Shown one piece after another: positions 39,900-53,569 of a DNA stretch of 64,000 bases. Every line of letters starts with the position of its first letter. Position 1 is the first letter of the stretch. Where the stretch lies: NCBI GenBank assembly GCA_030159075.1, contig BROG01000548.1, forward strand, positions 442,377 to 506,376. Direction: 5' to 3'. The stretch comes from Atrina japonica (Eukaryota; Mollusca; Bivalvia; Pterioida; Pinnidae). Below the pieces are notes generated by a model. The model had not been told where the DNA came from, ran no database searches, and saw only the letters and a list, made by a program, of their open reading frames with translations. A program made the translations under genes and the position numbers.

Positions 39900-41640
39900 T
39901 GAAGAAGAGAAATTTTAAGGCACGTACAATTCCAAAAACTATCTAGATAAAACACAAACGGATCCAAAGTACGAAATCTATACTTTGAAATTCATGCACG
40001 ATACAGTTAGAGTTCTGAGTCTTTTGATATGAAAGTTAGACTACGAACACAACGCGACATCATATGCAGTTGGATAATAATTCAAAATATTGCTGGTACC
40101 TCGTGTACAGACGTGTTTTTGTCCTGAAAATTGTGTTGCAGGCACTTAAATTTCCAGTGGCTGCAATACATTAATTTATAGGGTTTTAGCTCACAGGAAA
40201 GTGCTGCGTAATCACCGGACCCGATTCGTATTTTATCATGAAATGTATGAAGCAACTTTCCAAAAGTAAATGGACCGTGTTGTTTCATGTCATCATCTCT
40301 AACGTTGCATTAAACCAGCATGGTACGTATTGTATCATATCAGCGATGGGGAATGATCGGGTTAGAATCATGTATCATATATGTGACATAGGCGTAATCA
40401 ATCTTCAAACATTAATTCAGAGCTATGATTCTTGTACTTACATTATGACTAAACAGTGAAATATGGAGTTTCTCTGCTGACAGCACACCGCAGTGTGGCA
40501 AGGCCCAGATTCATCCGTCACACCGGGGTGCCGTAAGTCGGGGTATTATAAATGACAGCTTCACAAAGGCTGTAGAATTAAAAAGTTTAAATGTGCCGCA
40601 GTTCTTGATGAGGAGTCATGAGATATTTCAATTTTGCAATATTGTTAGCTATTAAAATGATGAAGTTAAATTGTAATAATAATAGCCAATATAATTGAAT
40701 TAAAGTTCCTTTCCAGTGGAGTGAACTGCATAATATAATTCATAAGTAGTTGTCAGTTTGTGATGGATATGACCAGTAAAACATAAACTCAATCACGATT
40801 CAATGCCCTAACATTGAACTGTGTAATTCTACGTGATTTTGATGTTTTTATTTTATACAAAAAGCAATGCAGAATGTAAGAAAAAGGTAGTTTCATATAT
40901 CGTGCAAACTACAATCACTTTATTCTCACGCGAGAGCTTGGTAACGATAGAGGACAGAGCGCAAAAAGGTCAATTAATGTTTTATGAAAATTCAATAGTT
41001 TTATACAGTTGTATCAAAGATAAAATATTTTACACTGTGTTTCATTCGCGTGCGTGTTACACGAACTGTTGTAATCAGGATTTCACCGTCACCAAGACTC
41101 AGAATAGCCGATTAATTATGTGTGGATGCATGGTCTGATACATGTTATATCTAATACAAACGCTGAATCCAAGAGAAGTACCTGTACGTTTCAGTTATTA
41201 TTGAAATCAACACTCAGTAAACACATAATTATCTCCATGGAAACAAAAGCGATGATCCATACAAAAATGTGGTTCAATTTTTACTATATATGTACATGTA
41301 CCCATTTAAAATTGATAACAATAAGTTTTATTAGACCTATTAGAATGATTTTGCAATTAGAATATGTAAATTACATCTATTTTGTTTTACAAAATTCAAC
41401 AGAAAAAAAACAAGTCAAACCAAATGAAGAATTACGGGTAGAATCTTGAAATCTAAACATTTTCAGAAAATATGTGCTGAATTATTTCAGTACCTTTTTC
41501 TCAGCCATTCCATAAAGGCATTTTGATATATGGGGATATTTTGCTGATCTATCCATTCATTGACGCAAAAGGTGGTCAACATAATTTGCATTTCTAAAAT
41601 CGGAACCTTTTATCCCAACGACATCTACCGACTGTTTCCA
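39900..41640. other. No convincing gene
   Basis: Several short + strand frames (40238-40459, 40833-41138, 41120-41449) follow each other, but have Ile/Phe/Lys-biased composition, no domain and no splice logic that I can support. Confidence 0.4.
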
Positions 41641-41659
41641 GTTAAAACCGCGGTCGAAG

Positions 41660-41735
41660 TTCAAGTTGTGCAGTTGTAATAACTTTACGCGAGCAAAGTT
41701 GTGCCGTTGTAATAGCTTTAGGCGCGCGAGTGTGT
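41660..41735. repeat. Two-copy 33-bp direct repeat
   Basis: GTGCAGTTGTAATAACTTTA, then CGCGAGCAAAGTT, is followed by GTGCCGTTGTAATAGCTTTA, then GGCGCGCGAG. Diverged. Confidence 0.6.
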
Positions 41736-41747
41736 GTTTGCAATGCA

Positions 41748-41767
41748 GGGTTAGGGTTAGGGTTTAG
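41748..41767 (+). repeat. Interstitial telomere-type (TTAGGG) repeat
   Basis: GGGTTAGGGTTAGGGTTTAG: two full TTAGGG units and a variant. TTAGGG is the usual metazoan telomere unit, including molluscs. Too short to mark an old chromosome end by itself. Confidence 0.7.
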
Positions 41768-41879
41768 CGTTCGATTGTAATATTGACTATGAAATAGATT
41801 ACGAAACCGGAAAAGTTGAAATAATGTATATACTAAACTCAAGTGCTGTCTATAACTCTGAAGAGATCATCTAAGAAGT

Positions 41880-42970
41880 CAATTACTGTCTAATTTAAGA
41901 TTTGGACCAAAAAAGGTATATAGCGCCCCAACATTTAAGGAAAGATAACATTACGTGGACTTAAAGGCAAGTACCTGCATCACCAAACATGAAAATCCAA
42001 ATTTGAAATCATTCTGTTTAACATTTCCTTTTATTGCAATATTCCAAATCTTGATGGTCTACATGACGACATATTCAGAATGATGACCTTAAAAGTTAAG
42101 TTAAAATGACTTTTTTCCAGAATTTGAGATTGTTTTATCATGTTTGGTCCTGTGGTTTTCACAAGTACTTTTGAACTACTGCCCAGCATATACCGCGATT
42201 TAGGGTACATGAGTGTAGCGGTAATTTGTTAGGTTTCGTTTCTATATGACTTTACTCATGATCATTTGTGGGATAACTTAGTCGTATACTGGTACGCACT
42301 GCAAGTATTACACTAAGTTTGACAATTGTATAAAAGCTTCTAGTATTTTTACGCTATTCCAGCTTTTCGATCTTTAAGCGACAACACATCGAATACATTC
42401 ATAATGCGAATGGAATTGCTTCAGATTTTCTTGAGATATTTATTCATTCGACAGTCTTGTTCCCGGATAATTAGGACGACAGCCGCTGATATTTCCGTTA
42501 ATTGTAATAATATGAAGAGACGGAGGCACAGTGACAGGCCTTCCGGTCTATTTTAAGATGCCTATCGCAGCGATAGATTTAACCCGTGGTACGATAACAC
42601 ACATCATTTCTGGAACCTTTCGTGAGTAAAGACATTTCCAATGCTTTAAAACCATTTCTCCCACCATTTCCTATACTGTTGTTCGTGACCAAATAGCAAT
42701 TTGTTTATTTTATATCAATTTAAAGTCATTTACTCTCTTGTAGTGTAACATTCGTAATTGTCAACCTCTTCCGCTTATTTTCATTTGTTTCAAAATGTCT
42801 CATAACTAGATTATAATAAAATAGATTCGAGAATGGAAAATATGTCTTTTTCCTTGATATATTGTCTGTTGTGTATTCAAATATCGTAAATTGCCTAATA
42901 ATTGTATATTAAATGTATATTTCAATCGTAACATTATGCAATATACATTGCATATAATATTATACACATT
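41880..42970. other. No feature seen
   Basis: No gene or repeat recognised. Confidence 0.4.
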
Positions 42971-42974
42971 ATAT

Positions 42975-43095
42975 ATACATATCAAAATGATAAAATAATT
43001 CGACTAGAATACGAAAATTTAGATATACAAATCGTATCAACATAAAGAACAATTGCGAATCCAATGGGATGGGACCTGGCGCAGCGGCCCCTGCA
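42975..43095. repeat. Dispersed repeat (GAACAATTGCGAAT family), second copy
   Basis: Shares ATCGTATCAACATAAAGAAC and AATTGCGAATCCAA plus GGGACCTGG with 35365-35440. Confidence 0.5.
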
Positions 43096-43109
43096 AGCAA
43101 AAGTTACGT

Positions 43110-44235
43110 GGAAACCTATCGAGTACGGTGAAAATGTAATACGTTCAAATCCCCGTCTATATCTATAACAAATGAAATGTCAAAGTAGGAAGCGTATGTA
43201 TTGCGTGCTAAGGTCAAACTCGTTATACCACATTCATATACGTACGAATATTGTCGTTATCAATTGCCAAAACATCTTTGGCATATCTATATATCACATT
43301 AAAGTCCTAAGCTAGCATTTCCTTCTTGTGATTCAGAATATTCTGAATGAAATCTACTTTATATCAGCAAAGAAATAGGTCGGTCTATAAAGGGGCACAA
43401 TTGGTTCCGATGGAAATGCCGATGCTTTCTTTAAAGGCCTAGTTTCTTAACACTATGCTATCTATTAGGAATTTCAGTACTCATTTTTTCCACTTCATTG
43501 TATTAATTTGTTGAACCAGAGTGCTGTTCGCCGAAAAAAGGAAAATGACAATCAGTTACTATATATTGAAATTAGCATTGACCACTTTTAGTGAAAACCC
43601 TAGTTGATATAAATTCTATGTAGTTAAGTTATTCATCATAACGATAACAGTTATATATGAGAGGAGTTTTTTCGGTTTTGGTTTTAACATGGTTTTAAAC
43701 TAGCAGTAAATGTTAGGTTGGTATTTTCAATATGACCGATATATTAGAACTTGCTTTGTACTATTAGAAAACCGATTTAAGTTACATATTGTCGTGCTTT
43801 ACAGTTATCAAACATTATCTAATATTTATTAAAGCATAGTATCAAAACGTTTATTGATAAAACAAAATATGCCGCAGAAAGTTATTCACCTCTCTCATTA
43901 CTGTATTTTGCCGCCATCTTTGTTTGTTTTGGAGTGCATGTAAATCACTGAAGCTATAGTTTGGTCTATTTTCCGAACTGTTTTGAAAAACTGTTAGTGA
44001 TAAATGTGAAAACCGATACTAGTTTCAAACAAGTGTGTTGGAATAAATGAAAGGTTATCCAATTTATTTATAAAGCAGTTGTTGTGTGTAAATAGCATTT
44101 GTATAACTTAAAGCATTGTCTCTTTATCATTGCAGAAAACACTTTGAAACTATTCTCCTAAATAATGAATTACTTTTTACAATGTAAAATGTATTTCTAG
44201 TAGTATCTTACTAACACACTGATTTAAAGATAGAA
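43110..44235. other. No feature seen
   Basis: AT-rich sequence with no recognised element. Confidence 0.4.
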
Positions 44236-44237
44236 TA

Positions 44238-44400
44238 CAAAGTAAAACTTGCTGTAGCGACCACCTGTGTATAAAGATCACCTAACCGTCCCCAATAGTA
44301 CTATATGTGTACAAATCAACCTCTATATAAAGACCAACCCAATAAAGAGCGGTATTGTTGTGTTTGTAAGAGGGTCTCGTCATACACGTTTCACTGTATT
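44238..44400. mobile_element. TIR element (ACAGTAAAACCTGCTATAG family), copy 1
   Basis: Left AAAGTAAAACTTGCTGTAGC, right TACACGTTTCACTGTA in inverse. The interior has repeated TATAAAGA.CA.CC phrases. Confidence 0.6.
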
Positions 44401-44559
44401 TTGTTTTCGTTTTGACTTTAGCTAAAATCAAATCCAACAGCATGATGTGAAACTACCAAGACGTCCGTCTAAAATTACAAATTAAATATACATTTACCAA
44501 AAATAAAAATTTGACATTCTAACAACGATTTATATTTATCGTGTTCACCCACAGATTTT

Positions 44560-44760
44560 TCAGTTCAGTAGTCATTTTGCAGTGGTAACTATTGTAGGTT
44601 TATTATTTGACCGTGTATGATTCCAAATTTTCTTTTTGAAATATACACGTATTTTAAATTGGAGTTCAACTGATGAAGTCTTATGGATAGATACAGCCAT
44701 TTGCAACATTTGTTTTGATCTTTTAGTGGCAAATCTGTACATTTGGAATTATGTTTGTGG
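44560..44760 (+). repeat. Dispersed ~350-bp repeat, partial copy
   Basis: TTATTTGACCGTGTATGATT, TTTTAAATTGGAGTTCAACT and GATGAAGTCTTATGGA follow the order of 27660-27790. Confidence 0.6.
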
Positions 44761-45458
44761 TATGTTGTACATTTGAAGCAAATAATATAACCATTTTACA
44801 TATGGTTATAAAGATTCTAAAGCGGATCCAAAAAGTGTTTAATAGTTCTAAAATATCTCACTAAGGACCGTCATAATGGCATAACTTTAAGCACATATAA
44901 AGAAATTTTCGGATTACATTATCACCTCGGTAAATTCGAACATTTTGATTGAATTATTTTGTGGAATTCAAAATCATTTTAATTATATTTTATAGGTATG
45001 TTTTACAACATTTTGAAAGCTTGTTTGGACTTATCCCATATACTTTTGCTAAGACTTGGTGACTCTTGGAACAATAGATTTAATTACACCAAATGGACTC
45101 AGTTTCAGTATTAAGTGCCTCCATAATAATTATGTGTTTTCTATAAAGCATTTATACAATAACTTAATAACTAATCTCAAGTTCATATACTGAAAGGTGT
45201 CAGACATGAAACGCATCCTTCAGGACAGTGATGCCACCTATCATATTTACAAGAAAAAACTGTTCCCCATAGGTGAAAACAGATCAAGGTATCACCGAAT
45301 GTCGTCAATGTAACCGAAAGTGACCTTGCCTTCATAATATTCGGATAAACCTGGGGAATGGAATAACGGTTGCAACTTTTAAAACAACGAATGAAACATT
45401 TTATGCTAGAAAATCTAGCGTAATGAACTTTTGTGCAAGATTGTATTTTGTAATTTAA

Positions 45459-45640
45459 ACAGTAAAACCTGCTATAGTGACCACCTCTATGTAAGGATTA
45501 CCTGTTTATAAAGGTAAGTTTTTTCAAGTTTCTTGACTGCATACTTCAACTAAATTGAACCTGAGTATAAGAGACACCTGCACATAAAGGTCAATATTTT
45601 CCAGCCCCTTGGGTAGCCCCTATATACAGGTTTCACTGTG
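45459..45640. mobile_element. TIR element (ACAGTAAAACCTGCTATAG family), copy 2
   Basis: Left ACAGTAAAACCTGCTATAGT; right TATACAGGTTTCACTGTG as its inverse. The two halves also carry inverted CTATGTAAGGAT/TATACAGG phrases. No coding capacity. Confidence 0.7.
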
Positions 45641-45719
45641 CATTGACATGTTATCGACCAGGGTTCATTACAACGTACACATTTCGTAATTGTACGATAA
45701 GAATATTGTAAACATGATA

Positions 45720-46940
<1,221 letters not shown>

Positions 46941-47165
46941 GTAAGAATATCAACCCGGTTGATATTTGATATTTCAATACTGAATAAGAATATCAACCCG
47001 GTTGATATTTGATATTTCAATACTGGATTAGAATATCAACCCGGTTTTAACTCTGCTATCTGATGTTTATATACTGTATAAGTATATCAACCGATTGATA
47101 TTTGATATTTAAATACTAAATAAGAATATCATCCCGGTTGATATTTGATTTTTAAATACTGAATA
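46941..47165. repeat. 43-bp minisatellite carrying a 19-base palindrome
   Basis: About five units of TAAGAATATCAACCCGGTTG followed by ATATTTGATATTTCAATACTGAA. Each good unit includes the perfect inverted repeat ATATCAACCCGGTTGATAT. Confidence 0.85.
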
Positions 47166-47360
47166 CCTGGAATATATAGCTCCTGGTACTTTTACGACAG
47201 AAAACATTTGTAAAAATTCGGCCTATATCAGATGTGAATTATTGTTTGCATGTATTACGAGTTTCAATTAATTGGCTTGAAAAACTCGCTTTAATTTGAA
47301 ATTCGCCATCTCATCCCATGAGAAAAATGACGAAAATAAAACATGAGCGAAAATGTCTTG

Positions 47361-47543
47361 TACAGTAAAACTTGTACATGTATATAAAGAACCATTAGGT
47401 ACACAACAAAACCAGTCTGTAATGGAGTCTTTAAATAGAGGATGATTTGTACAAAAATGGCATAATTTGGGGACAGCAAAAACAGTTTTTATGACCAGTT
47501 GGTCTTTATATACAGGTGGTCGCTAAAGCAGGTTTTACTGCAT
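47361..47543. mobile_element. TIR element (ACAGTAAAACCTGCTATAG family), copy 4
   Basis: Left TACAGTAAAACTTGTACATG; right GTGGTCGCTAAAGCAGGTTT then TACTG. Diverged from copy 2. Confidence 0.6.
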
Positions 47544-47622
47544 ACAGAATGTACACAAATATTTAATGCATTTTATTTAAATTAAATGCATATGGAAATC
47601 TGAATTCTGCATCAACATACAA

Positions 47623-47624
<2 letters not shown>

Positions 47625-47689
<65 letters not shown>
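47625..47689. repeat. (CA)n microsatellite
   Basis: A pure CA tract of about 65 bases, adjoining a foldback element. Confidence 0.97.
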
Positions 47690-47691
<2 letters not shown>

Positions 47692-47802
47692 GTTATAAAT
47701 TTTTAATTTACTGGGTGATGTAAATACAAAAATTTACAATTGTCATGTTGTAAATTTTGTATTTACACCCACCAAGTAAATTTAAAATTTACACCATGAC
47801 GT
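47690..47802. mobile_element. Foldback element (TTGTAAATTTTGTATTTA family), copy 2
   Basis: CATGTTGTAAATTTTGTATT and the inverse AAATTTAAAATTTACACCATG arms, preceded by a further half copy (TAAATTTTTAATTTACTGGG..GTAAATACAAAAATTTACAA). Confidence 0.65.
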
Positions 47803-48174
47803 ACAAACATCTAATTTGATATTAGATGCATTACATTGAAGGATACCTTATACTATTCACAAGGAATATAGCATCACTCACGATTGGAATAAAAGTAGTC
47901 ACATGACAAAAGATAGTAAAAATTCGCCTCCGAGGGAAATAACCCCAAAGTTATCACCTGACCGTGGTATAATAATTTCGCTGCCGTTGGCAACGTGGGA
48001 TAATACTCGGGATATAACCCCTTGCCGGCAAATTAGCAATAGAATCAAACGCAACTGACAGGAAGTTAAAAACTACGTCTCTTTCCTGTCTGCTTTTCTA
48101 TTGTACACTAATATTAAATGATATCGTTTCGTTTTGTTTATGTTTTGATTATTTCGGTCTAATAAAACATATCA

Positions 48175-48267
48175 GGCTCTCTGTGTCGGAATACATCCCG
48201 CATTGTATCCCTGGGAAGGGGTATTTCCCATGGAAATACTTCGGGATGTATTCCTCGACAGAGTGCC
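48175..48267. mobile_element. Short inverted-repeat element (CTCTGTGTCGGAATACATCCCG)
   Basis: 26-base arms at 48175-48200 and 48242-48267 are inverse with a few mismatches. An inner TCCCTGGGA..TTTCCCATGGA hairpin sits between them. Confidence 0.65.
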
Positions 48268-49110
48268 ATAATTGTATATTATCGTACAAGAATAATCAAC
48301 GATTCATAAATGCTCTTTAAAGAACTTAATTTGAACTAGGTCAGTCTATAAATTAATTGGAACAGATATTCATCAAATTCATCATAAAAATAATCGTTTC
48401 TATGTGGAGTAAAGATGTGAATGGAATAAATATCTGACAAACTTGAATGCATATCAATTTTGAATCCCATCAACTTTTAACTATTGCGTTGTAAATTACA
48501 AGAGAAAAAAATGTGCATATATACATGTATACCCAGTATTTACAAAGCAATAATAAGAATCCACAATTGCTCATTTCAGACGGATTTCATTAAGATTACA
48601 GAACCAGGCATAGCAGGTACGTATTATTTTAAGCTTGTTTTGTCTCTGAACACATAATCTTATCTAAATACAGATATTACATTGCGGTCGATAGATTTAC
48701 CATAAAAATCCTCATGGGGGCGCTATAAGACTGACGATATTGTGGATTTCATTCATTTAACCATCTGTTATTCGTGAGAATAAAATTGTAAATATTGAGT
48801 TCGGACAAAATGAAAGGTATTTTACACGCCAAACAGTATGGGTTTGTTAAAAGTGGATTAGTGTCATTTACCGGACACTATGCGTATCAGGCAAATCACT
48901 ACGGTAATTGCGGATTAGAAAATGGCCGCAAGTCAATTTCAGTCTGTAAATGTCGTATCAAAATCACTTCTGAATGATAAAAAATAAGATGTGTCATTCG
49001 AATGTATACACCATTATAAAAATATTTCCTTTTACTAGTTTTGATCGTAAGAAAAGTCCTTGGTGTGATTATATGTACATCTACACAAACAATACAATTT
49101 TTTTAAATGG
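48268..49110. other. No convincing gene
   Basis: A 60-codon + strand frame (48795-48977) has unusually balanced composition (several Cys, Gly, His) but no recognised motif. Confidence 0.35.
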
Positions 49111-49115
49111 TGTTA

Positions 49116-49223
49116 CACACACACGAACACACACATACACACATACACACAAACACACAATCCTCCTCCTCCTCCTCCTCATCAATATCATCATCATTGT
49201 CGTCGTCGTCTTCATCATCATCG

Positions 49224-49312
<89 letters not shown>
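49116..49312. repeat. Compound (CA)n / (TCC)n / (TCA)n / (ATT)n microsatellite
   Basis: CA units to about 49160, TCC to 49180, mixed TCATCG to 49225, then ATT to 49312. Confidence 0.95.
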
Positions 49313-49890
49313 CCTGATCCCACCTCCTGTTTTGTAGCCATCATGAAAATTTATATTTTGGTATCTGATAATTTTATACTGAACAAGTATACATTGCAGT
49401 GCAGTTATGTTTCTCGGTTCGGTTAAAAGTATTTCAAACTTTGTACAAGCAATAAAAATATATTACAGCAGGGATTCAGAAACAAGTAATCTTGGTACTT
49501 CCACTATGTCCGTGTCTCTCAGTTGTTTCTAACATTATAACACTGTAAAATGACTATAAACCAAAAGTAACTGATTGTCAGACTTGATGCTGTGACTGCC
49601 ACAGTGATCTAATTATATGTTTCAGCGATGGATAACTGTGACGCAGTATGATTGTTACGTCAATCATTATAGTATAGTTCATCATAGACTGAGTCAAAGC
49701 TCAATACACAAAACAGCCTTGTCTTAGCGGTATTGCACCGACTGTTTTGAAATTTTATACACATTTGCTTTTCACGATGACCAATGCATCTGTCATCTAC
49801 AGCCCGTGAATGTTTGTTTCTCTGCTGTAAACAATATCAGCAATGATGCAGCAGACTTAAAACACCTCCTATTTGATATCGCTATAAATT
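49313..49890. other. No feature seen
   Basis: No gene or repeat recognised. Confidence 0.4.
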
Positions 49891-50019
49891 ATTATGATAA
49901 AGGTTAAGGTCATACAAAAGTTGCAATCAAATCCATCCTGCAGTTGATATAACATTGAAGGGGCATGTAGAGGTCAAATAAAGGTCAGCATGACACGTGA
50001 TGCATTTTGCTTTATGACA

Positions 50020-50450
50020 AGCTACAGTTCTAGAGAAAGTCAAAGAGAATAACTGACATAGGTTTCATATTCCTGTGTTGAGTCTCTCACCAGTAATCGC
50101 ATTACATAAGATTTGACCTGTCTGACCTTGACCTTTGACCCAATGACCTTACATAGCATACAGGTCTAAGGCAAGTCATGGAGAATAACTGACATAAGTT
50201 TCATGTTCCTGTGTTGAGTCTGTCACTCATTATCGCATTACAAAAGATTTCACGTTTTGACCTGTGTAACTTTGACCTTTTAATCTATGACAAAATTTTA
50301 GAGAAAGTCATGGAGACTATCCGATATAAGTTTCATGTTCCTGTGTTAAGTCTTTCACTAGTTATCGCGGAACATAAAAATTAACGTTTTGGTCTCTGTG
50401 ACCTTGACCTTTGCCCCTATGACATTGAAAATGTGTACAAAAACCGTCGG
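50020..50450 (+). repeat. ~135-bp repeat, three units, with TGACCTTGACCTTTGACC-type sites
   Basis: TCA(A/T)GGAGAATAACTGACATA-type phrases start at 50039, 50177 and 50309. Each unit keeps TTTCAT.TTCCTGTGTT.AGTCT, an ATCGC.TTACA phrase and a TGACCTTGACCTTTG.CCC block. The array runs into (AAT)n at 50452, as LINE 3' ends often do. Confidence 0.75.
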
Positions 50451-50451
<1 letters not shown>

Positions 50452-50482
<31 letters not shown>

Positions 50483-50525
50483 TAAAAATAAAAATAAAAA
50501 TAATAATAATAAGAAGAAGAAGTAA
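50452..50525. repeat. (AAT)n / (AAATA)n tail
   Basis: AAT units, then AAAATA units, then AAG units. Confidence 0.9.
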
Positions 50526-50629
50526 GAATAAGAATAAACAGAACAACACTAAGAATCTTTCCACTGAAAAGTGGAAAGTCCTAATTAAAGAAAAAATGAA
50601 AAAAAATGAAAAAACTTATATGATTACTC

Positions 50630-50705
50630 ACAAGACGGTGGCTTCTGTCAATAAAACTTCATCAGGTGGGCTCGAATTTAAAATGGGTAAAAATGAAAAA
50701 ATATA
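50630..50705 (-). repeat. Fragment of the dispersed ~350-bp repeat, inverted
   Basis: CTGTCAATAAAACTTCATCA is the inverse of TGATGAAGTCT..TTGACAG seen in the copies at 27410 and 34625. Confidence 0.5.
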
Positions 50706-50937
50706 CTAGTAAACATTAACTTTACGTTACAACGTGTATATCTCTTATAAAGAGTCTTGGCACGATTGCCGTACTAACTAGACATTTATTTACTTATCTT
50801 TTTCCTCTTCTTCGTTCTATAAGTCGTTGCTATTGTTTTTCATTCTAAATATGCCAATGCTGATATAATTGTTTAATTTTGGTGGTCAAGGCAAAGACGA
50901 TGCTGTTTTTGAGAAACACGAGAGACTTCAGAGAGAC

Positions 50938-51007
50938 GTGTCATGTTGTAAATTTTGAATTAACTCAGTGGTTGTAAATGCAAAATTTACATCATGACAA
51001 AATTGTA

Positions 51008-51041
<34 letters not shown>

Positions 51042-51058
51042 TTTCAAAGGATGACAGA
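50938..51058. mobile_element. Foldback element (TTGTAAATTTTGTATTTA family), copy 3
   Basis: Two adjacent hairpin halves: TCATGTTGTAAATTTTGAAT with GCAAAATTTACATCATGACA, then AATTGTAAATTTTGTATTTA with AGTAAATTCAAATTTC. Confidence 0.65.
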
Positions 51059-52900
51059 CGTATGTAAAAATTATGTATTGGACTTGTGTGTCGGGTTTTA
51101 TCAACCTTTTTTATTTTGTGGTGATACTCGAGGTGACAGCTAGGAGTAGCCGGCAGTATCAGAACATGTAACCCAGTCATGTTTCCGCTAATTGAAACGG
51201 TAACAGATGAAATGAAAAGAATTTAGGTAAACACTCACAGAATGAATCACTGCAGTCATATTAATTGCCTACAGGAATAGTAAGGTCTGGGAATTTCAAC
51301 GCCTTTTGCTCTTTGAATGCATTGGTTGACAGATGATGCGAAAATACCCGCCCGTGATGTAGGTCCGTCACCTGAGCAATTCGTAACCTGGATATTTGTT
51401 GCTAATTATAGGGTACTATATATCCGTTAGATAAATTCTCTATCTCACGTACATTTGTTAAACGCAGGTGCAACGTGTGAACGGTAGTGTACAGATTTGT
51501 GGTAAATATCACGCTATAATTGATTTAATGAATTTGGTTGTCGAAAAACACTCACATAGTGCTTGTTTTGATGCGTACATATTTGCATTTTAATTGGTTT
51601 GAAATTTTGTCTTTTTTATCAAATTACCGAAATTTCATTGACAAAATTTTAACTGAATGGCTAATTTGTCGATGTTTTTAATGATTTACACAATAATTTC
51701 CTACTTGCATATTATTATAGTGCAGCTGGCATTTACAGAATTTCACTGTTAACATAGAGAAAACTAGATATGTTACTTTCTCTTGAATGTGTGGCGACGG
51801 AATTATATGGAAAATATGTATCAGTTGTTTGACAAATAAAAGGATATGTTTTGAATATACAATCCACTTTACAATGCACATTGACAAAAGCATTTAATTC
51901 AAACTATATGAAGGCAATTGTCAAGTTTGTATGAGTTTTCGAAAATCTATACGAGTTGTTTGCTGCTAATACGTATGCGTTTTTTTTAAAGGGCACCAAA
52001 ATCAAAAAGAATTTCGGTCTACATTTGATGTGTGATATAATTTGCTGTATTGCAGACATTTTATTGACGGGTTGAAAATCGATCGAATTCGTAAACTAAT
52101 TTTTACATATTCACGCTTTTAGAGGTCGACTGATAAAAAAGGTCAACCATTTCAAGTCCTTTTAATGACCTTTACGGACAAACCTTAAAGGTCTACCTTT
52201 AATTAACTATTGTTTGATATGTCTGAAATACATGTATGTTATTTAACAGATTGACATGAAGATGGGAAATATTATAAATATAGACGTCGGTCAAATTTTA
52301 TAAGTAAACTTTAAAATATCAAAATATTTTCCTAAAGGTTTTATTGTTTTTGTAATTTTCAAACTTTACGAAATTGCCAAATCTGTGTTAATATCATATA
52401 AAATAAAAATAAAATAAAATACATGCATTATACATGGTGGTATGTATTGATTGGAATGTCATTTCTCGCAAAGTTGTATCTATATTATGACGAAATGATA
52501 CAAAGTAAGGCAAAAACATAGTAAATAATAAACTATACTAAGGTGTCACTAATAAGCTTCAATATTTGGAATTGTCTTATTTTCTATAATTTGCAAACAG
52601 ACACTGGTCAAATGTATTTTGAATTTGATAAACGAAACTTTATTTTGTTACAGAAAACGAACATATTGTTGCAATACAATATGAAATGTGACCAAATCCC
52701 ATTTCTGATATATGTAGTACAAGTTTTAAAATCAGAATGATATTATGTCTCTAAGAGGTTTCCATGGAACATTTGCGACAGGTGTAACATGCTAACAGAG
52801 AACGCTGACACCTTGATGAAGAACACCTGATCCCATCCCGTTTGGGATTTGCAATTGCTCTTGGTGTTGAGAACTTTTGTATATCCAATTTGTATTGTAT
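51059..52900. other. No feature seen
   Basis: 1.8 kb without a recognisable gene. A weak inverted pair (AAAGGTCAACC..GGTCTACCTTT) lies around 52135-52200. Confidence 0.4.
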
Positions 52901-52944
52901 TGAACTTGAAATTTTGAAAATCCGTTGTGTTTTTGATTTTGATT

Positions 52945-53172
52945 TGATTTTTTGTTTTACGCCATACTCTACAATCTTTCAGTCATATGATGGCGTCCGG
53001 TTTTTATTGGTGGAGGAGACCCCGGTTACCCGGGTAAAGACCACCGACCTTCCGCAAGAAAACTGGCATACTTTCCCAACTTAATTCGAAATGATTCTAG
53101 CGGGATTCGAACCAGAGGTGAGAAGTCTTGTGATCTAAAGCGCAATGCTCTAACCACTCGGCCACGGAGCCC
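52945..53172 (-). mobile_element. tRNA-Ser/Leu-headed SINE, best copy
   Basis: On the - strand it begins GGGGCTCCGTGGCCGAGTGG, with an A box (GTGGCCGAGTGG) and a B box GGTTCGAATCCC (53102-53113). The body has ACCCGGGTAACCGGGGTCTC and the tail ATTGTAGAGTATGGCGTAAA. The type II tRNA head, body and 'GGCGTAAAAC' tail are complete, so this is the reference for the other copies here. Confidence 0.8.
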
Positions 53173-53569
53173 CCCGTCCGTTGTGTTGGGACGATTTGTA
53201 ATGACTTACCAAGTAATAGAAAAACTTTCTTCTACGAGTTAAATGGAAAACTGCGCCAAATTACTTCCAAAGATGTGATTCAAAGTGCAATGATCACTGG
53301 CCACGTTGTCATGGGAGTCTGAGTTATGGTATGGGCAATAAAGAGAGGGACGTACAAATTTGAAAGTTTAAGTGTCAATTTACCTAAAATACATGCCTTT
53401 GAAGCAATAGACGCAGAGTCAGATTCAACTAGATAATGCAATTGAGGCCCAAAATTATAAATTGTACCGTACAAATGCTACACATAAGATTATATATAAA
53501 ATCATCGATACAATACAAATTAGTTAAGCACTGTTTATCTCAGTTGTAATACATAATTATGTAATATTA

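Noticed and set aside
40238..41449. A multi-exon gene from three successive + strand frames
   Set aside because: No consistent splice sites, domain or codon-use signal link the frames.
53090..53172. tRNA-Ser/Leu gene on the - strand
   Set aside because: The head continues into a SINE body and tail that recur elsewhere in the window.
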